From assembly GCA_013286655.1 (NCBI GenBank), contig JABDFG010000013.1, positions 1 to 43,746 on the forward strand: DNA of 43,746 bases, in the 5' to 3' direction. Below the pieces are notes generated by a model. That model saw only the letters and a list, made by a program, of their open reading frames with translations, was not told the DNA's origin and ran no database searches. Both the position numbers and the translations under genes were made by a program. This DNA comes from Bacteroidota bacterium. Its GTDB lineage: Bacteria > Bacteroidota > Bacteroidia > JABDFU01. This document shows, one piece after another, positions 34,501 through 42,072 of the stretch; the stretch's first letter is position 1; each line of letters opens with the position of its first letter.

Positions 34501-35481
34501 TGCGTCGTCTTCCGTATAGGCATAATCGTCAAAGGTGGTAACGGTTCTGGTTGGGTTGAGGCTGGAGGAGACTTGTGTTGTGATGCGTTTGCCCGGGCCG
34601 AGATCGGCATTGATGAAATAGTAGGTGGTGTCGGAGAATAAGTTTTTGGCATGCTGAAAAGGCGGGCAGGCACCTGGCACGTAAGTCCAGTTTGTCTGAG
34701 CTTGTCCGAAAAACAAAACGTAGCCTTTAGTCGAGTCCAGGGTATATTGGTGGTTGACGGTATCAATATCAATACCCCCTACAAAAATTGCATTTTCCGT
34801 CAGGTCATCTCTTTTGTAGGCGGAATTTGCATAGGGAAGTTGTCCTCCTCCATTGCCATAGATCCGGATATTCCGCGGGTCAAGTGTTTTTACATTCAAG
34901 CCTAAATTTTTCAAGGAGGCGTAGTTCAGTTTGTAAATTCCATCTTTGAATAGACCGATTCTGAACCAGGTGCCGGAGGCCAGAACAGAGTTGGTAGCGT
35001 AGGTTTGTGCTTTGATGGAAGTAGTTTTGGCTGCCCCTGTCGTGCTTGAATTGATGGTCAGATTAAAGGAAACCAGTCGTTCGTATTTTCCTGTTGTAGC
35101 ATTTTGCCGGATGGGAACAAAACGTATCAGGGCATAAGGTACTTTCCGGTCATAGCCGATGCCACTTGTAATTTGAATGTCCTTGTCCTTGATTTTTACG
35201 AGCTGAGCTTCCTGGGCAGTCAATTCGGTAAATACGGCATTGCTTATTTCAGCGCTTACCTGTTTTGTCCCCGCCGCCAGTTTCATGCGTTCAAAATATT
35301 CCGGTAAATGACTGGAATTATAGGAGGCACCTTTAAAAGAAAGAAAATGCGCGCTTTCGTGCTCGGAAAATTGATCTACTTTAATACCTTCCCAAAGAAT
35401 TTTACGTTCCGGGCCTCCTGCATTTGCGGAATATAGATGGAAATGAACTAGAAATAACAAAAAAATAAATGAAAACTTCAT
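31582..35481 (-). CDS. porU: PorU, T9SS C-terminal signal peptidase/sortase (C25 gingipain-like)
   Basis: PorU removes the sorting domain from cargo at the cell surface and attaches the cargo to lipopolysaccharide. This 1299-aa form has a signal peptide (KFSFIFLLFLVHFHLYSA) and a beta-rich N-terminal region. The C25 caspase-like domain covers about residues 540-920: catalytic His in NYTGHGG near residue 800 and Cys in TATCEFSAFDNP near residue 835. The C-terminus carries LLNYPNPFTTHTQFFFEDN and GRGVYVYHLKV, a FlgD-like/type A sorting domain as other PorU proteins have. It is divergent from the porP-like gene and leads porU-porV-ispF-reductase. I find no clean promoter on its side of the 245-bp interval. 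Confidence 0.95.
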   Translation of the reverse strand: MKFSFIFLLFLVHFHLYSANAGGPERKILWEGIKVDQFSEHESAHFLSFKGASYNSSHLPEYFERMKLAAGTKQVSAEISNAVFTELTAQEAQLVKIKDKDIQITSGIGYDRKVPYALIRFVPIRQNATTGKYERLVSFNLTINSSTTGAAKTTSIKAQTYATNSVLASGTWFRIGLFKDGIYKLNYASLKNLGLNVKTLDPRNIRIYGNGGGQLPYANSAYKRDDLTENAIFVGGIDIDTVNHQYTLDSTKGYVLFFGQAQTNWTYVPGACPPFQHAKNLFSDTTYYFINADLGPGKRITTQVSSSLNPTRTVTTFDDYAYTEDDAVSLIQSGRRWYGANFDIVTNYSYSYVFPNIDTSSPASVNVALIGRYGGPAPNASYQVNVGSTSQIIADPSVDTDLYFADYAAPTSGCFTVPKPTTSLTVTTTLQTSGAVGWLNYIEVNARRRLNMNADQLLFRDSRSVGAGNIAQFNLGTNGKDTVWEVTDPTNVKLQKTTYTGTTLQFSVASDSLRQFVAFNGNTYLTPIAFGRVPNQNLHNLTQTDMIIVSHPLFLSQAKALADFHTQNDGLSVEVVTPQQIYNEFSSGAQDVTAIKDFMKMFYDRSTGYANLPKYLLLFGDGSYDNLYRLPGNTNFIPTYQSDDSHNPTSSYVTDDYYGLLDDSEGDYGANDLVDIGIGRIPCDNIQQAQGVVNKIIKYSSKAPLPVYTSQSVTAANTPYGDWRNLICFVADTYPPDGDVHEQQADQEATLVDTTYNNINLNKIYLDAYQVAPTPGGDTYPDAEAAIDAQVNKGALVVNYTGHGGQLGWSHDRVLGDNDIEAWTNLYSLPLFVTATCEFSAFDNPALTSAGELVLLNPNGGGIGLFTTVRLVYSEPNFALNTNFYYHILDSLPTGQMVRLGDAFRLTKVSSGTDPNNRNFTFLGDPGVRLAYPKYNVNTDSINGIKLSTGKTFTSVTGDTLKALSKVTVSGHLTDNYSNPLNSFNGYVYPTVYDKPTEVTTLGTEGVAPFNFLLQKNILYKGIVSVKNGKFRFSFIIPKDIAYNYGLGRISYYGENGTDDAKGNCEKFYIGGTNTNAPADNIGPGIKLYLNDARFVFGGLTNQNPYIYAVLKDSSGINTVGNGIGHDLTAILDGNTSGTIILNDYYQSDLNSYKSGTIHYQLQNLSPGRHTLTLKAWDIYNNSSQAYTEFVVENSSSLGIAHLLNYPNPFTTHTQFFFEDNRCCEQLDVQIQIFTVTGKQVKNITEKVTLTGFRSDPIDWDGKDDFGNNIGRGVYVYHLKVRGEDGSTADKYEKLVILN

Positions 35482-35550
35482 AGGTCAACTCAACTTTTAG
35501 ATAAAAATAACGAATTTAATTGCTTTCAACTGTTTGAGCTTCAAAATTCA

Positions 35551-35581
35551 TTGTTTATAATTATTATTGTTATTATATTTG
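35551..35581 (+). promoter_or_regulatory. Consensus promoter for the porP-gldJ transcript
   Basis: TTG (35551-35553), a 20-nt spacer and TATATTTG (35574-35581) match the Bacteroidota consensus. The start of transcription would be near 35587, giving a leader of about 140 bases before the ATG at 35727. I see no strong structure in that leader. Confidence 0.7.
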
Positions 35582-35726
35582 TAAGTAGGGTTCATGGGTT
35601 TTGTTAATGCTGTTATAAATATAGTTAACAAATTATTGCCTGGTTTATTGTTAGGATTAGCTGATTTTCATCCTAAAAATTGAAACAATTGACTGGAGCT
35701 AACGTTGAAGAGTTAAGTGGAATAAC

Positions 35727-36692
35727 ATGATAAAACGTATTACATTCGCTTTGGTAATGATTTTATCACTTGTGTACGGCGGTTCTGTGTTCGCCCAGGA
35801 TCCCGAGTTTACTCAGTTTTATGCCAATCCCTTATACCTTAACCCGGCTTTTGCGGGTTCCGTGCGTTGCCCGCGTTTTATAATGAATTATCGCAACGAA
35901 TGGCCGGGTATTTCAGGAACCTATGATACGTACCATGTTTCTTACGACCAGCATGTGGATGCAATTTCAGGTGGTATAGGTTTGATGGCGATGCAGGATG
36001 TTGCCGGAACAGGGGGAATTTTAAAAAGAACCTGGCTCAGTGGTGTATATTCTTATCAGTTTAATGTTACCCGGGAGTTTTCTGTTGCGGTGGGTTTTCA
36101 GGCTACTTATGCCCAGGTCGGCGTCAATTGGAGCTTGCTTACATTTGGTGATCAGATCGATCCCAAAAGAGGATTTGTTTACAACACCATGGAGTCACCC
36201 GGTAATCTCCAACATTCCTACATGGATTTTTCCACCGGTATACTTGGTTATAGCAAACGTTATTTCTTTGGTTTTGCCGCCGATCATCTTACGCAGCCTG
36301 ACGAAGCGCTTGTGGCTGGCCCCAGCCCTCTTCCTATGAAAATAACCGCTCATGCCGGTGCTGTCATTCCACTTGATTTTGCGAAGGATGCGGAAACAAC
36401 CATTTCTCCGAATATTCTTTACATGAAACAGCAGGATTTTCAACAAATTTTGCTCGGGGTTTACATAACCAAAGGTCCTATCGTAGGAGGTTTGTGGTAC
36501 AGGAACCAGGATTCTTTCATAGCGCTTTTAGGTTTTCAAAAAGATATGTTTAAATTCGGGTACAGTTATGATCTGACCGTTTCCAAACTTACGAACGTTA
36601 CCGATGGGTCAAATGAAATATCTGTACAGTTTATATTCTCCTGTAAGCCTAAAAAGAAGAAATTCAGGACAATAAGTTGTCCCTCATTTTAG
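35727..36692 (+). CDS. PorP/SprF-family T9SS outer-membrane protein
   Basis: This 321-aa protein has a signal peptide (IKRITFALVMILSLVYGGSVFA) followed by QDPEFTQFYANPLYLNPAFAGS, the diagnostic opening of the PorP/SprF family. A barrel of about a dozen strands follows. Family members sit in the outer membrane and help export or hold particular T9SS cargo (SprF serves SprB). The usual PorP lies with porKLMN; this one lies between porU and gldJ, so it may be either a core PorP or a cargo-specific SprF-like paralogue. That cannot be settled here. gldJ follows 37 bp later, suggesting co-transcription. Confidence 0.92.
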   Translation: MIKRITFALVMILSLVYGGSVFAQDPEFTQFYANPLYLNPAFAGSVRCPRFIMNYRNEWPGISGTYDTYHVSYDQHVDAISGGIGLMAMQDVAGTGGILKRTWLSGVYSYQFNVTREFSVAVGFQATYAQVGVNWSLLTFGDQIDPKRGFVYNTMESPGNLQHSYMDFSTGILGYSKRYFFGFAADHLTQPDEALVAGPSPLPMKITAHAGAVIPLDFAKDAETTISPNILYMKQQDFQQILLGVYITKGPIVGGLWYRNQDSFIALLGFQKDMFKFGYSYDLTVSKLTNVTDGSNEISVQFIFSCKPKKKKFRTISCPSF

Positions 36693-36729
36693 TTTATATA
36701 GTAATAAAAAATCGTAAAAAATAAGCGAT

Positions 36730-38259
36730 ATGCAAATCAACAAATTATCAAAACTGGCTTTTCTGACGGGAGTGGTTATTCTGGCTTCCTGTTCTAAAGA
36801 GCGTTCACCGGTTACCGGTTGGGCTTATAATGACCCCAAGAACGGAGGGTTTGAAGTGATGCCTTATGAGGAGCAGGAAACGGGTCCAGGCCTTGTACTT
36901 ATTGAGGGTGGAACGTTTACAATGGGACGTTCGGAGCAAGATGTAACCTATGACTGGAATAATATTCCCCGCAGGGTGACGGTTTCTTCCTTTTACATGG
37001 ATGAGACGGAAGTGCGCAACCTGGATTACCTAGAATACCTTCATTGGACCGATCGTGTATTTGGGGCTAATTTTTATGAAATCTACAAAAAGGCATTGCC
37101 TGATACGCTTTGCTGGCGGAATAGAATGGCTTATAATGAGCCTTATGTAGAATATTACCTGCGCCATCCGGCTTACAGAGATTATCCGGTGGTGGGTGTG
37201 AACTGGTTGCAGGCCAGTGATTTTTGTGCATGGCGTACTGACCGGGTAAATGAGTTTATTTTAATCCGGGAAGGCATCCTGAACCACAATCCAACACCTT
37301 CAGAAGCGGATTACTTTAATACGGATCAGTACCTTGCCGGAAAATGGACCGGACAGGTGAATCAAAACCTTCCTTCCATTGACCCAAACGGGTCGGGTGA
37401 ACGCCAGGTACGTATGGAAGATGGAATCCTGCTGCCCCGTTACCGTCTGCCCACCGAAGCCGAATGGGAATATGCATCTTATGGTTTAATTGGCAATACG
37501 ATTGGGGAACGTATCACTGAGCGACGTATTTATCCATGGAACGGACATGCTGTGCGTAATCCGGATGAAAAATTTATCGGGCAAATGCTGGCTAACTTTA
37601 AGCGCAGTAATGGAGATAACATGGGTTCTGCCGGATTTCTGAATGATAATGCAGACGTTACGGCTCCTGTATTCTCCTACTGGCCTAACGATTATGGCTT
37701 ATATAATATGGCGGGGAATGTCAGTGAATGGGTGATGGATGTGTACCGTCCTTTATCTGCTGAAGACAAGGCGGATTTCCGTCCTTTCCGCGGAAATGTA
37801 TTTAAAACGCAGGTGAAAGATCCTTCCAATGGCCCCAATGATGTGGTGATTAACACCGATTCCATTCTTTACGATAAGGATAGTAATATTACGGGAATTC
37901 CCGGTATGGTGCGGTGGAGAGATGTAAGTATCGCTAACAAAGAAGACCGGTTGGACGAACGCAGGAACTATACAAAATCCGACAATATTAACGATTTGGA
38001 CGGAGATGTGGAATCCAGTATTTATTATGGAGAAGGGGAGGAAGCTGTGGCACGTGGTAATAAACTGATGTATGAATACGGGGTTTATTCCATGATTAAC
38101 GATAAAGCACGTGTATATAAAGGAGGAAGCTGGAATGACCGTGCTTATTGGATGGCTCCCGGTACACGTCGTTACCTGGATCAGCGTCAGGATGCGCCCT
38201 GGTTGGGTTTCCGTTGTGCCATGACACGTGTAGGAAGTCCGACAGGATTAGGGAAATAA
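36730..38259 (+). CDS. gldJ: GldJ, gliding-motility/T9SS lipoprotein
   Basis: A lipoprotein of 509 aa, with lipobox LASC and Cys near residue 21. After a GWAYNDPKNGGFEVMPYEEQ segment typical of GldJ comes a sulfatase-modifying-factor (SUMF1/FGE-like) fold: LVLIEGGTFTMGRSE, SSFYMDETEVRNLDYLEYL, LPTEAEWEYAS, NMAGNVSEWVMDVY and YKGGSWNDRAYWMAPGTRR. GldJ stabilises other gliding and T9SS proteins and is needed for motility. It differs from GldK/PorK by the GWxYND opening. murF follows 14 bases after the stop, an order I recall from other gliding Bacteroidota. Confidence 0.92.
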   Translation: MQINKLSKLAFLTGVVILASCSKERSPVTGWAYNDPKNGGFEVMPYEEQETGPGLVLIEGGTFTMGRSEQDVTYDWNNIPRRVTVSSFYMDETEVRNLDYLEYLHWTDRVFGANFYEIYKKALPDTLCWRNRMAYNEPYVEYYLRHPAYRDYPVVGVNWLQASDFCAWRTDRVNEFILIREGILNHNPTPSEADYFNTDQYLAGKWTGQVNQNLPSIDPNGSGERQVRMEDGILLPRYRLPTEAEWEYASYGLIGNTIGERITERRIYPWNGHAVRNPDEKFIGQMLANFKRSNGDNMGSAGFLNDNADVTAPVFSYWPNDYGLYNMAGNVSEWVMDVYRPLSAEDKADFRPFRGNVFKTQVKDPSNGPNDVVINTDSILYDKDSNITGIPGMVRWRDVSIANKEDRLDERRNYTKSDNINDLDGDVESSIYYGEGEEAVARGNKLMYEYGVYSMINDKARVYKGGSWNDRAYWMAPGTRRYLDQRQDAPWLGFRCAMTRVGSPTGLGK

Positions 38260-38273
38260 AGACGCCAGACTCT

Positions 38274-39590
38274 TTGTTCACGGCGATCTCTCTTCTGTAT
38301 AAAATTTTCGAGCAGCACCCTGTTGTATGCACTGATACCAGGGATATACGGAAAGATGCAATTTTTTTTGCGCTCAAAGGTTCCAATTTTAACGGCAATA
38401 CGTTCGCAGAGCAAGCCATTCAACTGGGTTGTGCATATGTGGTCGTTGATGAAGAAAAACAGGTAAAAGATAAAAGATACTTACTTGTTCCGAATGTCCT
38501 GGAGGCTCTGCAGGCATTAGCTAACTATCACCGGCGCATGTTAACTATTCCGGTACTGGCGATAACCGGAAGTAACGGGAAAACAACGACAAAAGAGTTA
38601 ACTTTTGCCGTACTCAGTAAAAAATACCGGGTATTAGCTACCAAAGGTAATTTGAATAACCATATAGGCGTTCCGCTCACTTTACTATCACTGAACCATC
38701 AGCATGAACTGGCTGTTATCGAAATGGGAGCGAATCATATTGGGGAAATAGCGGATCTGTGTTCCATTGCTGAACCGGATTATGGGATGATCACCAATAT
38801 AGGCCATGCGCACCTGGAAGGATTTGGAGGTTTTGAAGGAGTGCTGAAAGCTAAAACAGAGCTTTTTAAGTATCTAAAAAATAAGAACGGACTCTTATTT
38901 GTAAATGGAGACAATGAGTTGCTGGTAAAATCCTCCTCGGGCGCCCGCATTGAAACTTATGGGAGCACAAACCAGGCAAATGTGCAGGGAGCTCTGGTGA
39001 AAACAGATCCCTTCATACAGCTGCGCTGGAAAAGAAAGGAAAGCCTGAAACCGCTTATCGAACAACCTGTGCTGAATATGCAGTTACCGGGTAACTATAA
39101 TTTTGAAAATATCCTGGCTGCCGTTTGTATCGGCAGCCATTTTGGTGTGGATGAAACGACGATCAATGAGGCGCTGGAAAATTATATTTCTTCCAACAGT
39201 CGTTCACAGTTAATTGAAAAAGGTTCGTATAAAATACTCATGGATGCATATAATGCAAACCCCACCAGTATGAAAGCTGCGATCGAAAATTTCGACAGTA
39301 TGCATTGGCCGGATAAGGTCTTGATTTTAGGCGATATGCTGGAACTTGGAGGAGATACGTTCCGCGAACATCAGGGAATTGTTGATTTGATAGAAGAAAA
39401 AGGTTTCACAAAAGTGTACCTGGTAGGAAAAAATTTTAAAGCGGCTATTCATTCTGTTGGTGCAGCGGAACTGTTTGATTCAACAGAAGCTCTTTGTGAA
39501 TATTTGAAAACTCAGCCTTTGAAAAAGGGCTCCTTGCTTGTGAAAGGCTCCCGGCAGATGCGTTTGGAGAAGGTTCTGGAAGTACTGTGA
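38274..39590 (+). CDS. murF: UDP-MurNAc-tripeptide--D-Ala-D-Ala ligase
   Basis: MurF adds D-Ala-D-Ala to the UDP-MurNAc tripeptide, the last cytoplasmic precursor step of peptidoglycan. The protein has TDTRDIRKDAIFFALKGSNFNGN near its N-terminus, the ATP loop ITGSNGKTTTKEL near residue 100, the central LAVIEMGANHIGEIADL, and LMDAYNANPTSMKAAIENF near the end. The frame stays open back to 38148 inside gldJ, but the family start lies close to the first beta strand. I chose TTG at 38274 (438 aa), 14 bases after the gldJ stop; ATT and ATA are the only other near-starts. No ATG is available. Confidence 0.92.
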   Translation: MFTAISLLYKIFEQHPVVCTDTRDIRKDAIFFALKGSNFNGNTFAEQAIQLGCAYVVVDEEKQVKDKRYLLVPNVLEALQALANYHRRMLTIPVLAITGSNGKTTTKELTFAVLSKKYRVLATKGNLNNHIGVPLTLLSLNHQHELAVIEMGANHIGEIADLCSIAEPDYGMITNIGHAHLEGFGGFEGVLKAKTELFKYLKNKNGLLFVNGDNELLVKSSSGARIETYGSTNQANVQGALVKTDPFIQLRWKRKESLKPLIEQPVLNMQLPGNYNFENILAAVCIGSHFGVDETTINEALENYISSNSRSQLIEKGSYKILMDAYNANPTSMKAAIENFDSMHWPDKVLILGDMLELGGDTFREHQGIVDLIEEKGFTKVYLVGKNFKAAIHSVGAAELFDSTEALCEYLKTQPLKKGSLLVKGSRQMRLEKVLEVL

Positions 39591-39618
39591 CCACTGTCGT
39601 CTCAGATAAAGGCGGTAT

Positions 39619-39978
39619 TCATCGTTTTTTCTTTTCCATCATTTCGATGATTTTCTTTTGCGAAAGGACAAGTTGTTTCAACATGTCATTTTCTTTTTGA
39701 TAATTGTCCAGTTTCTGTTTTAACAGGGTAATTGCCTTTTTGTCGTAATATTTTGTTCCGGGTTCTCTCGTCGTCAATAGGGTTCCATCAAATTGCTCGA
39801 AATCACCTTCCGACATTCCGAATGTTTTAAGAATAGCCAAAAATGTATAATGGTTTACTTTGCCCGTTAGTTCAATATGTGACAGAAGCGCCCGTGTCTT
39901 ATTTATTTTCCCGGAAAGTTCTTCCTGGGTATATCCCTTTAACTGTCTTAGTTTCTTTATTTTCTGTCCACTGTGCAT
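39619..39978 (-). CDS. XRE-family helix-turn-helix regulator with C-terminal coiled coil
   Basis: A small DNA-binding protein of 119 aa. An HTH_3 domain covers about residues 5-60 (KIKKLRQLKGYTQEELSGKI, with the recognition-helix region RALLSHIELTGK). A linker and a C-terminal coiled coil (LLKQKLDNYQKENDMLKQL, residues about 85-115) follow, probably for dimerisation. The frame opens upstream at 40029, but those 17 residues do not look like part of the fold, so I chose the ATG at 39978. It converges with murF. The target is unknown; nothing marks it as a phage repressor or an antitoxin, and no toxin gene adjoins it. Confidence 0.82.
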   Translation of the reverse strand: MHSGQKIKKLRQLKGYTQEELSGKINKTRALLSHIELTGKVNHYTFLAILKTFGMSEGDFEQFDGTLLTTREPGTKYYDKKAITLLKQKLDNYQKENDMLKQLVLSQKKIIEMMEKKKR

Positions 39979-40031
39979 CTTTTTTCGAACTATGTCCCGG
40001 ATCTTAAAATGAAAAAATACAAGGAACAAAA

Positions 40032-40062
40032 TTTGATATTGTCTTTTTGATAATTATATTTG
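40032..40062 (+). promoter_or_regulatory. Consensus promoter in the XRE-response regulator interval
   Basis: TTTG (40032-40035), a 19-nt spacer and TATATTTG (40055-40062) match the full consensus. It faces away from the XRE gene and toward the degenerate tRNA-like sequence. There is no convincing protein gene downstream on this strand before the antisense response regulator. A 54-codon frame at 40067-40231 is the only ORF and would be nearly leaderless. The product could be a small RNA. Confidence 0.5.
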
Positions 40063-40193
40063 CTTTATGATAATAGTTAAGAAAATAATTACCCGGCTAA
40101 TCCGGCTTTCAGGTGTGCCATTTATAATCCTGGAGGCGATCTGTACCAGAAAGAATGTACATGTGAGTCTGAAACATTATACAAACATTATGG

Positions 40194-40269
40194 ACTACGT
40201 CAGCTCTTTAGGCTACAGGCACGAGGATTGAAAATCCTTATAGTATTGGTTCGATTGCAGTAGGACATA
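40194..40269 (+). pseudogene. Degenerate tRNA-Phe(GAA)-like sequence
   Basis: Anticodon arm: GAGGA, loop TTGAAAA, TCCTT, with anticodon GAA at 40230-40232. Exactly 15 bases separate that loop from a T loop TTCGATT (40250-40256), the canonical spacing. The T stem pairs at four of five positions (ATTGG/GCAGT, G-G at the closing pair). A D arm can be drawn with GCTC (40203-40206), a loop containing GG and AGGC (40217-40220), three of four pairs. The acceptor ends do not pair (about three of seven). It looks like a decayed or captured tRNA-Phe rather than a working gene. The rest of 39979-40292 holds the promoter and nothing else I can name. Confidence 0.45.
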
Positions 40270-40292
40270 CAATGGAGATGTGGGGGATAATC

Positions 40293-40721
40293 TTATTCAC
40301 CAAAATCACTTGGAGCAATACATTCTTTCCAGTAGTCCATTATTTTCTTCATCGTGTTTTCCAATTTGTCATATTCGATTGGCTTGCGAAAAAAGCCCTG
40401 AACCGACATTGAATATGCATCGGAAACGGATTGTTTGTTTGCGCCATTGCTAAAAAATAAAAAGGGCACACATTTTAAAGCTAATTCCTTATTCTCCTGA
40501 ATTTTACTCCTTAATTCAAAACCGTTTATTTTAGGCATGTTTATATCAGAAAGAATGAGGAAAGGAATTTTATCTGTTTCATTTAGATATTCAAGCGCAT
40601 CATTCCCATCGTGGAAAAAAACAAGTTTATTTGAATAATCCAATTTTTTAAATATTTCAATCAGTATCTTTTGGTCCTCTTTGCTGTCTTCAATTATTAT
40701 GATGGGTCCACGTTTGTCCAT
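40293..40721 (-). CDS. Single-domain response regulator (receiver only)
   Basis: This 142-aa protein is a lone CheY-like receiver of the type often found beside bacterial phytochromes and hybrid kinases. The acidic pair is E11-D12, the phosphorylated Asp is D59 in LILSDINMP, the switch residue is S91 in FLFFSNG, and the conserved Lys is K113 in FFRKP. There is no output domain, so it should act by phosphotransfer or protein contact. No histidine kinase is encoded in the window. The 130 bp between it and the amidohydrolase gene show nothing definite. Confidence 0.92.
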   Translation of the reverse strand: MDKRGPIIIIEDSKEDQKILIEIFKKLDYSNKLVFFHDGNDALEYLNETDKIPFLILSDINMPKINGFELRSKIQENKELALKCVPFLFFSNGANKQSVSDAYSMSVQGFFRKPIEYDKLENTMKKIMDYWKECIAPSDFGE

Positions 40722-40851
40722 GTTGTTATTAGAAATTTAAGAATAGTCGTTGAAGATAGTTTAAATCAAAGTCTTTTTTTTTATTATTCGCTGAAAGGAT
40801 ATATATGTCAGGTCGTTTTAGGCAAATGGGACGCCCGAATACATACGTTAA

Positions 40852-42072
40852 TTAATAATTTTTTGAGGATGTTCCCAGAAAGCTCATGGCGATAGCTGCC
40901 ATGAGGCCGCTGCCGGTTTCAAGTGCCTGTTCGTCAATATCAAATGTATTGCTGTGAACATTCGAGGTGATCCCTCTGGATACGTTGCCGGTGCCAAGTC
41001 GGTAAAAGCAGGCAGGTATATGATGGGTGTAAAATGAAAAATCTTCTCCGGTCATGCGTATGTCCAGATCTTCTATACTTTCTTTTCCCAGATAGCTGAT
41101 GGCCGCTTGTTTTGCTTGAGTGGTGGTTGGTCCGTCGTTTTCCAGATAAGGATAACCATCAGCGATGAGGAATTCGCAGGAGCCTCCTCTTTTTGTTGCA
41201 ACATCTTCGGCTATTCGTTTCATTTTTTGTTGAGCTTCTTTACGCCATTTTTCGTCCATCGTCCGAAAGGTACCCTCTATTTTTACTTCATCCGGAATAA
41301 CATTGGTGGATCCGTTACCGATTATTTTTCCCAAGGCCAGAACGGTTGGTATTGTATGGTGCAATGCGTAGGGCTTGTCTCCCCGTTCTGTCATAAATTC
41401 TTTGTCGAGGCTCGTTATTATTTCTGAAGCGATAAGTAAAGGACTGATGTAGGTATGGGGCATTGCCGCGTGTCCGCCTTTTCCTTTCACCGTGATATAA
41501 ATTTCATCTGTGGAAGCCATGTACATACCACTCCGGAAACCAACTTTACCCACTTCCATATTGGGTTGTACGTGTTGTCCAATGATCAACGAAGGTTTTG
41601 GGTTTTCCAGAATCCCTGCTTTTATCATGAGGGAAGCTCCTCCGGGAAGTAATTCTTCCCCTGGTTGAAAAATCAACTTCACACTTCCTTCCAATTCATT
41701 CTTGAATCTGTTTAAAATAAATGCGGCACCAAGCAAGCAAGCGCTGTGAACGTCATGACCACAGGCGTGCATAATGCCTGGATTTGTGGAGCAATAAGAA
41801 ACCTTATTTTTTTCCTGAATGGGCAAGGCATCCATGTCTGCCCTCAGTGCAATCACCTTTTTCGATGGGTTTTTTCCTTCTATTAAGGCGGATATGCCTG
41901 TTCCTGCAATGCCCGTAACAGCAGGGATTCCATATTCGCTGAGTTTCGCAGCAATATAAGCAGAGGTATTAAACTCCTTAAATGATAATTCCGGATGGGC
42001 ATGAAGGTGCCGGCGGATGCTGATTATTTCGGGCAACAGTTCTCCGGCTAGTTTTTTTATTTGCGCATTCAT
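40852..42072 (-). CDS. M20-family metal-dependent amidohydrolase (HipO/AmaA-like)
   Basis: A cytoplasmic dinuclear metal hydrolase of 406 aa, close to N-acyl-L-amino-acid amidohydrolases. The IRRHLHAHPELSFKE opening is the classic signature. Metal-site motifs follow in order: ALRADMDALPIQE, MHACGHDVHSACLLGAA, LIFQPGEELLPGGASLMI, and a late TGEDFSFYTHHIPACFYRLG. The dimerisation lid is intact (KGKGGHAAMPHTYISPLLIA). It probably removes an acyl or amide group from an amino acid; the exact substrate is unknown. Its ATG overlaps the stop of the TauE/SafE-like gene by four bases, implying coupled translation. Confidence 0.92.
   Translation of the reverse strand: MNAQIKKLAGELLPEIISIRRHLHAHPELSFKEFNTSAYIAAKLSEYGIPAVTGIAGTGISALIEGKNPSKKVIALRADMDALPIQEKNKVSYCSTNPGIMHACGHDVHSACLLGAAFILNRFKNELEGSVKLIFQPGEELLPGGASLMIKAGILENPKPSLIIGQHVQPNMEVGKVGFRSGMYMASTDEIYITVKGKGGHAAMPHTYISPLLIASEIITSLDKEFMTERGDKPYALHHTIPTVLALGKIIGNGSTNVIPDEVKIEGTFRTMDEKWRKEAQQKMKRIAEDVATKRGGSCEFLIADGYPYLENDGPTTTQAKQAAISYLGKESIEDLDIRMTGEDFSFYTHHIPACFYRLGTGNVSRGITSNVHSNTFDIDEQALETGSGLMAAIAMSFLGTSSKNY

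Noticed and set aside
38148-38273. ATG of the longest frame for murF at 38148
   Set aside because: This stretch is the end of gldJ in another frame and encodes no MurF-like sequence; the family N-terminus fits TTG at 38274.
40067-40231. A 54-codon ORF right after the consensus promoter
   Set aside because: It starts four bases after the -7 box, shows no recognisable motif, and its last codons are the tRNA-like anticodon arm; a non-coding reading is at least as good.
40194-40269. A working tRNA-Phe gene
   Set aside because: The acceptor stem does not pair, the T stem has a G-G closing mismatch and the D arm needs an extra base; listed as degenerate instead.
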